Below the pieces are notes generated by a model, which made no database searches, had not been told where the DNA came from, and saw only the letters and a program-made list of their open reading frames with translations. Of a stretch of 64,000 bases of DNA, positions 33,069 to 42,668 are shown piece after piece. Position 1 is the first letter of the stretch. Every line of letters begins with the position of its first letter. A program made the translations under genes and the position numbers. Origin of the DNA: Fibrobacterota bacterium (GTDB lineage Bacteria; Fibrobacterota; Chitinivibrionia; Chitinivibrionales; Chitinispirillaceae); contig JAEZKC010000106.1 in NCBI GenBank assembly GCA_023436205.1, forward strand, positions 230,231-294,230, in the 5' to 3' direction.

Positions 33069-34363
33069 AGAGAGAACTTCTCGGTAATGATGGATCGCCT
33101 GCTTACTCCCGAATGGATGAGCTCTGCGGGCAGCTCTTTAAGCATTCCGGAGGGCCCGCAGATGTAAATTTGAGGTTTTTGCTTCCAGCTCGCTCCGGTA
33201 TTCGTTTTCAACATGTCTGTGTTTATGTGTTCCGAATTATTTCCGGAAATTACGGGGTAAAATGAGAAGCGGGTATGTTTTTCTGCCACAGTTTCCAGTT
33301 GTTTGCGGTAGGGGTGCATCTCCTGTGCAGTTCTGGTGCTCCAGAAAAGGTGCACATCTGATGAAAATCCATCTTTATCCCATTGCCGAATTATGGAAAG
33401 GAAAGGTGTTATTCCTATGCCCCCGGAGATGAAAATCAGGGGTTTATCAGATTGTTCCGGTGTGAAAAGCCCGTAAGGTCCATCCATTATTACAGGTGTT
33501 CCGACAGGGATTTTACTAAGTTTACGGGTGTAATTTCCGACTTTCTTTACAGTTAATAGCAAAGTGTTTTTGTCAGGACAGGAAGAGATTGTAAACGGGT
33601 GCTCCCAGTATCCGCATTCGTTCGAAAGCATCCTGAAATAGGCGAATTGACCTGGTTTATGCTCGCGAATTTTTCCTTTAATCTGAATTTCTATAGTATT
33701 ATCGTTAAGGTTTTCTATTCTGGAAATCTTTAACTTACGATTTAGATTGATGACCTGACGAATAACTTTGTGATGAATATAAAAAAGCATGGCGGTAAAA
33801 AGGTATAGAGCAAAAAAAGCTATTCTCGAAAAACTTTCCTGAGTTGATGAGGCAAAGAGTACATGTACTCCTGCGATCAAGATCGCTAATGAGGTAATGT
33901 TATGAAATAGTTTTAAAAAGGAATAATCCGGGCGGAAACGTTTTTGTATTCTCTTTATGAGAGATAAATCATACAGATTGATCATGAAAAGAGTGGTTAT
34001 GAAAGTAACCAGAAGAAAAAGGATGAAAGAGGTAATACCTATGTTGGTTTGCCAATTGTCTGCAGAAATGAACTCATGTTTGAAAAAGAAATGCAGTCCT
34101 ATACAGAAAACGCCTCCCAGGGCTAAAAAAGCATGAAAAATCAATACATTATTATGCCCGAAGAGCCCGTCAAAATATCTGATTCGTGTAGATAATATCA
34201 GGGCGTTCAAGAGAAAAACAAATCCGGTGATTCCAAAAACTATTCCCAAAGAATAGCTGTGGAATAAGGAGTACCAGTTTTCGGCAAAGTACATGCTGAT
34301 CGGTATTAGCGGTGTACCAAGTGCAATTGTTAACCAAAATGCTCTTATGAAGCGACTTTTCAT
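33065..34363 (-). CDS. Ferric-reductase-like membrane flavoprotein
   Basis: 432 aa. Six or so transmembrane helices (1-215) carry paired His in helices (FHAFLALGGVFCIGLHFF; LFHNITSLAILIAGVH) suited to two haems. A FAD-binding domain follows (HKPGQFAYFR, EHPFTISSCP) and a NAD(P)H-binding domain (GGIGITPFLS, ICGPSGM). The family moves electrons from cytosolic NAD(P)H across the membrane to an external acceptor. It lies 4 nt after the exported flavodoxin-like gene, which could be that acceptor (inference). Confidence 0.87.
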   Translation of the reverse strand: MKSRFIRAFWLTIALGTPLIPISMYFAENWYSLFHSYSLGIVFGITGFVFLLNALILSTRIRYFDGLFGHNNVLIFHAFLALGGVFCIGLHFFFKHEFISADNWQTNIGITSFILFLLVTFITTLFMINLYDLSLIKRIQKRFRPDYSFLKLFHNITSLAILIAGVHVLFASSTQESFSRIAFFALYLFTAMLFYIHHKVIRQVINLNRKLKISRIENLNDNTIEIQIKGKIREHKPGQFAYFRMLSNECGYWEHPFTISSCPDKNTLLLTVKKVGNYTRKLSKIPVGTPVIMDGPYGLFTPEQSDKPLIFISGGIGITPFLSIIRQWDKDGFSSDVHLFWSTRTAQEMHPYRKQLETVAEKHTRFSFYPVISGNNSEHINTDMLKTNTGASWKQKPQIYICGPSGMLKELPAELIHSGVSRRSIITEKFSL

Positions 34364-34367
34364 GCAG

Positions 34368-34829
34368 TTACTTCTCGGATTGCTGCAGTTTTATGATATC
34401 GAGCAATTTTGAAACGTAGTCATTTGCCAGTGTTTTGACAAGAGACTTTTTTGAGGCTGAAGTGACCGCATCAACCCGAAGCTCCACTTTCCAGTTTTTC
34501 GCCTGTGTTGTATGCACAAGAATATTATTATTTTCGTATTTGTTGACCCACTCTACCACCCAGGGTCTCACTTTTGAATTAACACCCGAGTTGGTGATGA
34601 AAACTGCACTGTAGTCGGATGGATCAACATCCTGAAATTCTTTTTTGGAATGATCAAGCACAGTTACTGCGTATCCCTGATTTTCAAGATTCGTCTTCAT
34701 TTCCGTTATGAGTGAAGATTTGAACCGAGTCTCCTCAAGGCACAGAAGTATCGGTTTGGTCTGTGGTTCATTTGAGTAAACCGAGAAAACTGATAAAACC
34801 AAGGCGATCACAATCAATTGTTTTTTCAT
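34368..34829 (-). CDS. Exported flavodoxin-like protein
   Basis: 153 aa. A signal peptide (IVIALVLSVFSVYS) is followed by a flavodoxin-like fold: strand and loop LLCLEETRFKSSLI, then the SDYSAVFITNSGVNSKV segment and KPW-like region. FMN binding cannot be confirmed because the phosphate loop is unusual. An exported flavodoxin is rare; pairing with a ferric-reductase-like gene 4 nt downstream suggests a periplasmic electron carrier. Start at the second ATG is favoured for the signal peptide; ATG 34841 is possible. Confidence 0.65.
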   Translation of the reverse strand: MKKQLIVIALVLSVFSVYSNEPQTKPILLCLEETRFKSSLITEMKTNLENQGYAVTVLDHSKKEFQDVDPSDYSAVFITNSGVNSKVRPWVVEWVNKYENNNILVHTTQAKNWKVELRVDAVTSASKKSLVKTLANDYVSKLLDIIKLQQSEK

Positions 34830-34926
34830 TATGGCATCCATTCGGGAAGAGATGTTGGTTCATATTATATATTATTAATATACTCCGGGAGCATACAGGT
34901 ACCAAACATTCATTCGGAGCAATCTG

Positions 34927-35355
34927 TTGATAAAATCAGCCCTTTCCATGCTGTTATGTTTTTCGATTGCAACTGCAACCTTGCTTGAGGGATACTATCG
35001 TGTGACCAACATTATGGTTGTAAAAGAAAATGGAACCGTAAAGGGGTTTAACACAACAGATCTTTTCATTCTGGCGGAAAGAGACCGGATAAAAATAGCG
35101 GGAGTTCATAGTGGGATACATATTACACGAGAATTTACCATAGAACAGATTATTTCTGATACACTCGTTCTCCGTGACACCGAAAACAGAGATCAAGTGT
35201 TTAAAATAAGTGTTTTCAGAAACACCATAAGCGCAAAGCATACTTTTTACTCTGATGACGGCGGCAGCACCACCTATGATGCCAAAGCGGTGCTGAAAAA
35301 GCTTTCCAGGGCAGAAATCGAAAGAGTAACAAGTCTGATCGAATTCCTCAGGTAA
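34927..35355 (+). CDS. Small exported protein of unknown function
   Basis: 142 aa with a TTG start at 34927 and CGGAG upstream. The signal peptide (SMLLCFSIATATLL) is followed by a compact beta-rich domain (YYRVTNIMVVKENGTVKGF, REFTIEQIISDTLVLRD). No family recognised. It is convergent with the membrane gene that ends 4 bp away, and divergent from the flavodoxin-like gene. Confidence 0.6.
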   Translation: MIKSALSMLLCFSIATATLLEGYYRVTNIMVVKENGTVKGFNTTDLFILAERDRIKIAGVHSGIHITREFTIEQIISDTLVLRDTENRDQVFKISVFRNTISAKHTFYSDDGGSTTYDAKAVLKKLSRAEIERVTSLIEFLR

Positions 35356-35359
35356 CCCA

Positions 35360-36280
35360 TCAGAAGAACAAGTTCATGTACATTCCCATCAGTTCCTTTT
35401 TCAGTGCATCCTGTCTGACATCCTTTACATTAAATAAAAGCATGGTCGAAACCCCGATGGCAACCAGGGCAAAAGTGGGGATTATAAACACTACCGGAAT
35501 CACATTTGCCCCCTGAAGATGCATGGCAATGATTTTTCCAACCAGAGCGGTCATCAGTAACGACAAAAATACCAGATAAACCGGCGCCAGTAAATAAGCC
35601 ATAGGGGTTTTTCTCCAGAACAGAAACCCCGCCACAAAGGCAATCGGAAGAAGAAGGGCCAGATCAAATCCCTGAACTATAAGTGTAGTATAATGTTCCA
35701 CTTCCCTTGGGAATATGGTTCCATTTAAGAGAGGTGGCATCACAATTCCAAGCCAGACAAGTGCAATGCATACGGCGTTGAACATGAGGAAACCGCCCGA
35801 TAGCTTTACCGGTGTTCTGGAGCTGAAATATCCTGAAAGCTTATCGATTTCAAAGGATAATAGTGATAGTGTAAATGCGAAAAAGGATGTACCCAGAAGA
35901 AGAACATAATCCAAAAAAAGAAAATTATACATTCCCATGGTTAGATAGAAAAGATAGGTTACGAGAAAGTAGCCCAGCGTCCCTGATTGTAAAAGCCTCG
36001 CTTTTAAAGAATTTTTACGGGCCCATACTGTAGAGAGCAGAAGCAAGGGCACCGCTAGAAAAAGTGTGACATAATCCTGTGCGATACCTTGAACCGCCAC
36101 TTCGGAAGACATGTGCTTGTAAAGCCCTTTTCCATAGATTTCCACCTTTTGACCTCTGATGGTCTCATAGGTGTAACTGTCTGTTCCATCTGAGGATGTG
36201 ATTCCGATGTAGGCTGCGAAGGAAGCCGCAATTAGAATGACAACAGATAATATGGTCACTGCCTGTTTATGCCTGAACAT
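35360..36280 (-). CDS. Polytopic membrane protein of unknown function
   Basis: 306 aa with about eight hydrophobic segments. An early extracytoplasmic loop (residues 30-65) precedes the bulk of the helices, and there is a short charged C-terminus (DVRQDALKKELMG). No catalytic motif is evident. It overlaps the CPBP protease gene by 14 nt, so the two are probably co-translated and may act together. Confidence 0.65.
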   Translation of the reverse strand: MFRHKQAVTILSVVILIAASFAAYIGITSSDGTDSYTYETIRGQKVEIYGKGLYKHMSSEVAVQGIAQDYVTLFLAVPLLLLSTVWARKNSLKARLLQSGTLGYFLVTYLFYLTMGMYNFLFLDYVLLLGTSFFAFTLSLLSFEIDKLSGYFSSRTPVKLSGGFLMFNAVCIALVWLGIVMPPLLNGTIFPREVEHYTTLIVQGFDLALLLPIAFVAGFLFWRKTPMAYLLAPVYLVFLSLLMTALVGKIIAMHLQGANVIPVVFIIPTFALVAIGVSTMLLFNVKDVRQDALKKELMGMYMNLFF

Positions 36281-37172
36281 TTTCCAAAGTACCCTTTCTT
36301 AATGCCGGATAAAATGCAAAAAGCAAAATGTCGATTAATGCCAGAACTATAAGGCCTGCCAATCCTGTAGTTCCAATAAGCAGATCATTGCCGCCTTTGA
36401 CAAGCATTATTGAAATGCCTGCCACCGCATTGAAACTTCCATGAAGAACAGAAGCTGCAATGACTGATCTGCTTTTTACTCTGACAAGTGAAAACCAGGG
36501 TGAAAACAGAATGGTGAAAAGTATCATCATCCCAACCCCGATTGTGGGATTCTGAGGGTAGTTGTGTCCCATGAGTATTATGGGAGCATGCCACAGACCC
36601 CACACAAATCCAATGATAAGCGAAGCTGTCCAGAAATTGAACTTTCGCAGGCAATCAACCATTAAGCCTCGCCACCCCAGTTCCTCTCCGAAACCGGCAA
36701 CCGCATTTATGGTCAGACCGGCGATCAGCCCCTGAATAAGGGCCAGAAAAACCGGATGTATGGGCATATCGTGGATCTGCTCCATCTGTTCGGGGGTAAG
36801 TGTTCCCCGAAATCGTTCAAAGAGTCCCTCCATCCCGGGGCTGAACTGCACGGAGGGGAAGAGGATGCTTACCCCCACGGCGGCGAATGCGATCACTACT
36901 GGAGAGAGCCAGGCAATCCACCACCAGCGGTTCCAATTAAAGCGCACACCGAAAGCCTCTTTAAGATTTTGTTTAAAGATGGCCTTTTGTACAATTATTG
37001 CAGAAATCATGGGAGTGAACATGTATGCAACAAGCATCAGGAAGGCAGGTATGGACTGCAATGTGAGACCGGGAGCAGTCAATCGGAAAATTAGAACCAT
37101 TGACCAGCTGATAAGATAAGTGAAGAGGATGTAGTACAGAAGCTTTCTGCCGGATTGATTGGAAAAATTCAT
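36267..37172 (-). CDS. CPBP/CAAX-type intramembrane metalloprotease
   Basis: 301 aa from ATG 37172, with AAAGGAG 6 nt upstream (a longer frame to 37193 lacks this). About eight transmembrane segments. The Abi/CPBP motifs are in order: FGEELGWRGLM with the EExxxR signature, the His in FVWGLWHAP, and the HGSFN motif. The family cleaves membrane peptides or processes CAAX-like and bacteriocin substrates; the substrate here is unknown. Confidence 0.85.
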   Translation of the reverse strand: MNFSNQSGRKLLYYILFTYLISWSMVLIFRLTAPGLTLQSIPAFLMLVAYMFTPMISAIIVQKAIFKQNLKEAFGVRFNWNRWWWIAWLSPVVIAFAAVGVSILFPSVQFSPGMEGLFERFRGTLTPEQMEQIHDMPIHPVFLALIQGLIAGLTINAVAGFGEELGWRGLMVDCLRKFNFWTASLIIGFVWGLWHAPIILMGHNYPQNPTIGVGMMILFTILFSPWFSLVRVKSRSVIAASVLHGSFNAVAGISIMLVKGGNDLLIGTTGLAGLIVLALIDILLFAFYPALRKGTLENVQA

Positions 37173-37415
37173 AATGTCTCCTTTCGGCTGCATTTATTCG
37201 CATAGAACGTGCCAAAATGAATGAATAAATATAATTATAGTAAAATCAATACCTTATCTGGGGAACATGCTATGATCTACGGGTGTGAAAAAAATCAACA
37301 GAAACTGATTTTTATACGGAAGTCGCTCACTTGGAGCAGTGAAAAGATCCAATAGATTTGAGTGGCATTACTTTTTAAGGTGAAATAGTATGATTTCTGT
37401 TTCAAAGGAGCCTCT

Positions 37416-37931
37416 ATGATAAAAGCTACGACCACAGTATCAGATAACGAGTTTCGAATTTTCTTGAAGTATCATTTGATAAAGGAAAAAGTAATGGTAA
37501 AATATGCAATACCCGCTATTCTATTCATAGTGGTAATAATCGGAGCTCAGTTTTCAAGGGAAAGAGCTTTCAACGGTTGGGTATTGGTATCAGTGATGGT
37601 ACTGCTGGCCCTTCCGGTTTTTGTTAAGTATCTGATATTCAAGGGGTTTCGTAAAAATCCCTCCTATAATACAATTGTTAATTGGGAGATGGATGAAATA
37701 GAGCTGCGCGGCAGCGGAGTGGAGTTTTCTCTTTCATTGCAGTGGCGCTTTTTATATGAAGCATATGTTACTTCCGAGGGGATTTTGCTTTATCCTCAGC
37801 GTCACATGTTTTACTGGATCCCCAGGAGCGGGTTTGAAAGTGATAGTGATTTCAATCGCACTGTTGATCTGTTGAGCAGAAGGTCACGCAAGCTGGTAAT
37901 CAGTAAGGATTTTGAACAGTGTTGCGGCTAA
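37416..37931 (+). CDS. YcxB-like membrane protein
   Basis: 171 aa. AAAGGAG lies 6 nt before the ATG. Two transmembrane helices near 28-50 and 55-75 are followed by a cytosolic YcxB-like/PH-like domain (ELRGSGVEFSLSLQWRFLYEAY, then FYWIPRSGFESDSDF), in which the IPRSGF motif is the family hallmark. Role unknown. An inverted repeat AAAAATCA/TGATTTTT lies upstream at about 37287-37310. Confidence 0.75.
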   Translation: MIKATTTVSDNEFRIFLKYHLIKEKVMVKYAIPAILFIVVIIGAQFSRERAFNGWVLVSVMVLLALPVFVKYLIFKGFRKNPSYNTIVNWEMDEIELRGSGVEFSLSLQWRFLYEAYVTSEGILLYPQRHMFYWIPRSGFESDSDFNRTVDLLSRRSRKLVISKDFEQCCG

Positions 37932-37987
37932 TCTCGAGTATCTTAACTTTACAAGAACAACCATCATTTATTTTCTCGCTGCAATAG

Positions 37988-39482
37988 AATTCTTCAAAGG
38001 GGAGCCGCATACTCAGAGAATCATTTTTTCGCAGAACAGCTTTTTTAAGCACTGTTTTTCTGGTTGTCTTTTTTGGCGTGGGATATCTGGTACTGGTGAA
38101 TTTTCCCTGTACCGGAGTGCAGGTGAGCGAAAGGGATGGTGCCTTTTTTCTGGAAGGGTCTACGCTGTCGGATGCGGTCAAAGCCAAAGAGGTCGTATCC
38201 ATATCGGGTTGGATGCTTGCACATGAAAACCTAAATCCCGATATTGACATGATCGAGTCCTTCAGTGATGTGCTGGAAAATTTTAAGGCAAAACAGTACC
38301 TTTCTCGAGCCTTAATCAGTAATAAATCTTTGGATGTAGTTTTTACCGATTCTACCCGATTTTCTATACGGGGACAAAAAGATGCTGCCCTGAGATTAGC
38401 GCTAGATCTTGCTCCACTATTTGTGCTGGGTACTATTCTGCTGATTCTTGGACTGATTGTGGCTTCAAAGAGGGAGCTATCCAAATCAGTTTTTGTCTAT
38501 TTTATGCTATCTTTCTTTGTGGCTGTGGTTTTTTACAGTTACTCGTTTCTGAATGCTGTTTCAATGAATGTGGGATCTTACTTCCCGGTTGTTACAGTTT
38601 CCTATTTTTTCAATATTGCTGTTTTTAATTTTGTACCTGTGCTGTTTTTGCACTTTTTCCTGTTATTCCCCAATCCTGTAGCATTTGCCACAAAGAGATG
38701 GTTTGCACCTCTTCTTTACGGCGTAGCTGTAATTGTTATTCTTCTGTTTGAGGCCAGGATTTTTTTCCTGGGACAATCATTTCTTTATAGTTTGGGATTT
38801 CTCGGAGGAGCAGGAGTTACAGTTTACCGCTTTTTCGATCGGAAACTGCCGGAGATAGCCAAGGCTCAGCTGCGTTGGGTTTGTCTGGGAGTTACACTCT
38901 TTGTGATAACTTTCATCTTGAGTTACACTCTGCCGATTATAATGCATCAGCCATTTGAACAAGGTTACCTTGTGGCAGCTGCAGCCTTTCTACTGGTACC
39001 ACTTTCCATCACTTTTGCTATCCTTCGTTATCGTATTAATGATATAGATCTCATCTTTGATACAACCATTGTGCATGGAGTGACCATCGGTTCGTTGACA
39101 TTGCTCGATGTTTCATTTTCTCTTCTGATGTTTGACATTTTCAGTAAACACACGGTTGGATCAGTTCTCACCTTTACCGCAAGCGCCTGGATTATCCTTT
39201 TTCTGTATCGGCCGGTGAGATCATTTTTTGCCCGACTTATAAGCAGGATCCTTAACAGGGACACTTACACAATAGATGATGTGGTGATGGAGCTTTCCAA
39301 TTGATGGTTGTGGTTTTAGTTGCGATGCAAACCAGGACGGCTGTTACGGTTTGAGTAACATGAGATCGCGTATAGATGAAATTGGAGGAGAACTGAACAT
39401 TCAGAGTGGATTACGTGGAGGGGTGGAAATTACTATTTCTGTGCCCCTGGAATCAGAACCTGCAATTATCACTGCACCATAG
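37988..39482 (+). pseudogene. Membrane histidine kinase broken by an internal deletion
   Basis: Residues encoded from about 38078 to 39304 give an N-terminal periplasmic segment followed by about eight transmembrane helices (LAPLFVLGTILLILGL ... FRYRINDIDL-type linker), the input part of a NarL-family kinase. The frame hits TGA at 39302. From 39303, in another frame, codons read DGCGFS, then YGLSNMRSRIDEIGG, ELNIQSG and VEITISVPLES to TAG at 39482. These are the G1, G2-like and terminal motifs of a HATPase domain. The dimerisation/His domain and N-box between them are missing, so roughly 100-200 codons were deleted. The start is also unclear: the first helix extends upstream of the GTG at 38078. 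Confidence 0.78.
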
Positions 39483-39824
39483 ATTTCTTCAAGGCGTAAT
39501 CGACGGATTTTTAATAGAAACAATCTTCCGAAATTGAATCAAAAGTCAACCATTTCAACTTAATTGCTTATGCGCTTAAAACCATGAATTCAGGCAATTT
39601 ATGGCCTTTTATAAACGTTTAAATAGATTTGTGTTTTGCAGGAATTTGTTTTTAACCTTCCGACATTAGTATACTTTTTCTAGCAATCGAGAGCTCTCTA
39701 TCGGCCAAAGAACGGTTACTCGCAGAGGACGACCCTCAGACGCTCACGCGAAGGGATTCAAATGGCGGTTCAAGGCAAGTCCCACTGAGATATGCGTATC
39801 TTTTGTATTTACAAGGAGTTTTCA
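39483..39824. other. Intergenic region before the beta-helix gene
   Basis: About 340 bp with no gene seen. It is A/T-rich to about 39680 and then G/C-richer. AAGGAG immediately precedes the downstream ATG at 39825. No riboswitch fold was recognised. Confidence 0.35.
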
Positions 39825-41990
39825 ATGAGTTTCCAATTTGTGCGTCCTTCTTATCTTTCAAATAGGAGAAATCTGCTTCTGAGCAGTCTCCTGGCTACTT
39901 TCTACGCATCGGCAGTTCTTTTTATTTCTCCAGTTGAAGCAAAAGTCATAAATGCTTCAAGTGGAACCACTTCAGCGATTCAGACCGCAATTAGTCAGAC
40001 TTCCCCAGGTGATACGGTGAAAATCCCTGCAGGTACTTTTTCTTATAGTGGCAGCATCGCTTTCAATGCTGGAATCACTATTTTGGGAGCAGGTAACACT
40101 GCGACTATTTTGAACAAATCCGGCACTTCCACAACTCCCATGTTTACAGTGAATGGCAGCAACGGCCTTCGCACCACCATGGGAAATTTCGCAATTGTTG
40201 GAGTGGTGGGCAGTTCCTCCACCGTGCAGGACCATGCTATCCGGTTGAACACCTGTAAGGATTTTCATCTTTATGAGATCACTTTCAGAAGCTTTGGATA
40301 TTCAGCGGTTTATGTCAAAGGTAATTCCCGCGGGTTGATCCGTAAGTGCAGTTTTATCGACATCTTCAGGCCTGCAATCAATAACTTGGGTTATGGCGTG
40401 GTGGTTTATGGTGATGCAAACGGCGCCTGGAGCAGACCTCTTGATCTGGGTACTGAAAATGCAGTTTACGTGGAAGACTGTTATTTCAAAGCCAATCGCC
40501 ATGCCATTGCTTCCAATGATGGAGCCCGGTACGTGTTCAGATACAACACGGTCATGGACAACGGCGGAAATTTCCAGCCTATCGATGCCCATGGGCGGGA
40601 ATACGGAAGTCCCAGAGGATCAAGAAGTTACGAAATCTATAACAATACCGTGGATAACTCGGTGCGCTCTTCCTGGTGTCAGATTTTCATCCGGGGTGGA
40701 GACGGGGTTATTTTCAACAATACGCTTCTCCGCGGGACCACAAGCAATCATATTCTTCTGGCTAACCGTTCTGACGGAGGACACACCTCGACATCCTATC
40801 CTGCACCTGATCAGACTCGTTTGCTTTATGTCTGGAACAACAAGATCAGTAACGGCAACGTGGTTGGTGTGACAATTCGTTCAGGCCACGAGAGCTTTTT
40901 TAAACTTGGTCGCGATTACTGGCACGAACCTATGCCCGGTTACAAACCTTACACCTACCCTCATCCATTGAGTGGCGGGGCCGCCGAGCCTCCAGTCGTG
41001 ACACCTCCTTCAATCAGCACCAGTACATTAACTGACGCAGTTGAGGGGAGAAGCTATTCGCTTACGCTTAAAGCAACTGGAGGAACAACGCCTTACAGCT
41101 GGAGTATTAGCAGCGGATCATTGCCCTCAGGAATGCAGCTTAGTACTGCCGGTGTAATTAGCGGAACCCCAACGGTTTCAGGCTCAAAAACCTTTACAGT
41201 CAGTCTGGTCGACGGGGGCGGTCTGAAAGCAAGCAAACAAATGAGTTTGAATGTTAAGAGCGCTGATGAGGCCAACTTGGCATCATCCTCCACGTTACTT
41301 GACGATTGCAATTGCCTTGATTCCCAGCATCCCGTACAGAATCTCTGGGATGGTGACACCAGCGGTGGAGTTGGCAGGCCTGGTTCAGGAACATCTGATT
41401 CGCTCTGGGTTGAGTATGATCTCGGTAAGCCGCACAAGCTTTCGAAGGTACGACTTTTCGGCGATGCAGAGGGAAGCTGGGTGAGCAGGAATTTCAGTGT
41501 CTATGCCAAAGACAGTGAAACTGGCAACTATTCCGCAGTAGTGGATAGAGAAAACTGTTTTGCAAACAATTGGGTGGAGAAAAATGTGGATGCCAATGCT
41601 CGTTTCGTAAAGCTGGTTGTCCATGGAGATCCCTCTGCCGGATCGGTTCAGGTGAGACAGTTCGAGATGTACGGAACAATTCAGCCATCCACAGCTGCGA
41701 TCACCGCGGGCAATATTTCTGCAGGTATGAAAGCCAGAATTCTCGAGCACACTCCCGGTAAAATTCTGCGCTACAGCGTTCCTCAGACGGCTCAGGTTAG
41801 ACTGACTATTCACGATCTGCGCGGGCGGATGATCGCTCAGCCTCTCAATGAGACTCAGATCGCCGGAATTCATGAATTCAATCTGGATTCTGACTTGAGT
41901 GCTGGCAATATGGCTTCAGGGCACTACATTTACCGGCTATCCATCGGTGATGAAGTGTTCACAATAGCCAAGCCGATGTTTGAGAAATAA
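39825..41990 (+). CDS. Secreted beta-helix protein with Ig-like, discoidin-like and T9SS-like sorting domains
   Basis: 721 aa from ATG 39825, chosen because AAGGAG lies 7 nt upstream; a frame-shared ATG at 39792 lacks this. Signal peptide ends near SPVEA. Residues 40-380 form a right-handed parallel beta-helix of the pectate-lyase-like type (AGITILGAGNTATIL, YEIYNNTVDNS). An Ig-like He_PIG module follows (ATGGTTPYSWSISSGSLPSG), then an F5/8 type C-like domain (LWVEYDLGKPHKLSKVRLFG). The end is a T9SS type-A-like sorting domain (VRLTIHDLRGRMIAQ, SGHYIYRLSI). Likely binds or cleaves a polysaccharide at the cell surface. No catalytic residues were assigned. Confidence 0.85.
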   Translation: MSFQFVRPSYLSNRRNLLLSSLLATFYASAVLFISPVEAKVINASSGTTSAIQTAISQTSPGDTVKIPAGTFSYSGSIAFNAGITILGAGNTATILNKSGTSTTPMFTVNGSNGLRTTMGNFAIVGVVGSSSTVQDHAIRLNTCKDFHLYEITFRSFGYSAVYVKGNSRGLIRKCSFIDIFRPAINNLGYGVVVYGDANGAWSRPLDLGTENAVYVEDCYFKANRHAIASNDGARYVFRYNTVMDNGGNFQPIDAHGREYGSPRGSRSYEIYNNTVDNSVRSSWCQIFIRGGDGVIFNNTLLRGTTSNHILLANRSDGGHTSTSYPAPDQTRLLYVWNNKISNGNVVGVTIRSGHESFFKLGRDYWHEPMPGYKPYTYPHPLSGGAAEPPVVTPPSISTSTLTDAVEGRSYSLTLKATGGTTPYSWSISSGSLPSGMQLSTAGVISGTPTVSGSKTFTVSLVDGGGLKASKQMSLNVKSADEANLASSSTLLDDCNCLDSQHPVQNLWDGDTSGGVGRPGSGTSDSLWVEYDLGKPHKLSKVRLFGDAEGSWVSRNFSVYAKDSETGNYSAVVDRENCFANNWVEKNVDANARFVKLVVHGDPSAGSVQVRQFEMYGTIQPSTAAITAGNISAGMKARILEHTPGKILRYSVPQTAQVRLTIHDLRGRMIAQPLNETQIAGIHEFNLDSDLSAGNMASGHYIYRLSIGDEVFTIAKPMFEK

Positions 41991-42017
41991 CCGGAAAGCG
42001 TTACTGTTGATTTATGG

Positions 42018-42051
42018 GGGCCTGTCCTTTGGATGGGTCCTTTGTTTTTTT
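42018..42051 (+). terminator. Rho-independent terminator after the beta-helix gene
   Basis: GGGCCTGTCC pairs with GGATGGGTCC (10 bp with G-U wobbles) around a TTT loop, followed by TTTGTTTTTTT. It lies 28 bp after the stop codon. Confidence 0.75.
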
Positions 42052-42605
42052 ATTCGGGATGGAAAATCACCCGGTTATCTAAAAATCAGTCACTTACCTT
42101 CATAGACTCAAATCCACTTTACTCACATTTGATCACTAGGCACCATTAGCGGTTCACTTCTCAAAAATTTTAACCTCTGGATAACGCCTGGAAAAAATAG
42201 GAGCATTTGGAAGTTGAATTCATCTCAAATGTGATAGAGCTAAATCATTGATTTTGATGTAAGTTTTCAATGTTTAATCCAATCCCTCAAGCGTGCTAAC
42301 TCAATCCACCGGCGGTTCACCTCGCAGTGGGTTTAACTATGAATTAAAGCTGAGAAAAAGAGAGGAGAACTTGGTTGGTTAAATTTAGAGAAATGCCATA
42401 AAATCAGGCACTTATCTCACAGTATCAAGTGATTTTCCATCAGGGACTTACGCTTTTGACGATAGCTGAAGATTTGTCCTCAATGATAGAGCCCCGAAGT
42501 AGGTTGGGACAGGAAACGAGCAGTTTTAAATTAGTTTAAGTCGTTGATTTAATGTGGGTTATTCAGGTCTCTGTCCACTTCTTCACATTCTAACCAATTA
42601 GCGTT
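42052..42605. other. Non-coding region with degenerate internal repeats
   Basis: No credible gene. Two related blocks about 320 bp apart share ATCAG.CACTTA followed by TCA.A..AT (near 42084 and 42403); another pair shares GCGGTTCAC (near 42148 and 42312). GGGACAGGAAACGAGCAG near 42508 resembles GGGACTGAAAACAG in the terminator at its right end. This looks like a decayed duplication or old repeat element. Confidence 0.35.
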
Positions 42606-42659
42606 AAAAATAAGTGGGACTGAAAACAGTTTTCATCTGCTTCGCTGTTTTCTGGTCCG
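42606..42659 (-). terminator. Terminator of the chemoreceptor gene
   Basis: Minus-strand hairpin: GAAAACAG (42652-42645) pairs with CTGTTTTC (42629-42622), extended outward by GGACC/GGGAC partial pairing, followed by CTTATTTTTAAC. It begins about 10 bp after the stop of the chemoreceptor gene. Confidence 0.55.
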
Positions 42660-42668
42660 ACCCGATTT

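Noticed and set aside
37900..38484. 194-codon open frame on the minus strand opposite the kinase pseudogene
   Set aside because: Ser/Thr/Arg-biased translation with no family feature; it mirrors the coding constraint of the plus-strand kinase, which has recognisable helices and motifs.
39483..39824. c-di-GMP riboswitch upstream of the beta-helix gene
   Set aside because: No GEMM-type conserved core (GGNCAAA and paired P2/P3 loops) could be laid on this sequence.
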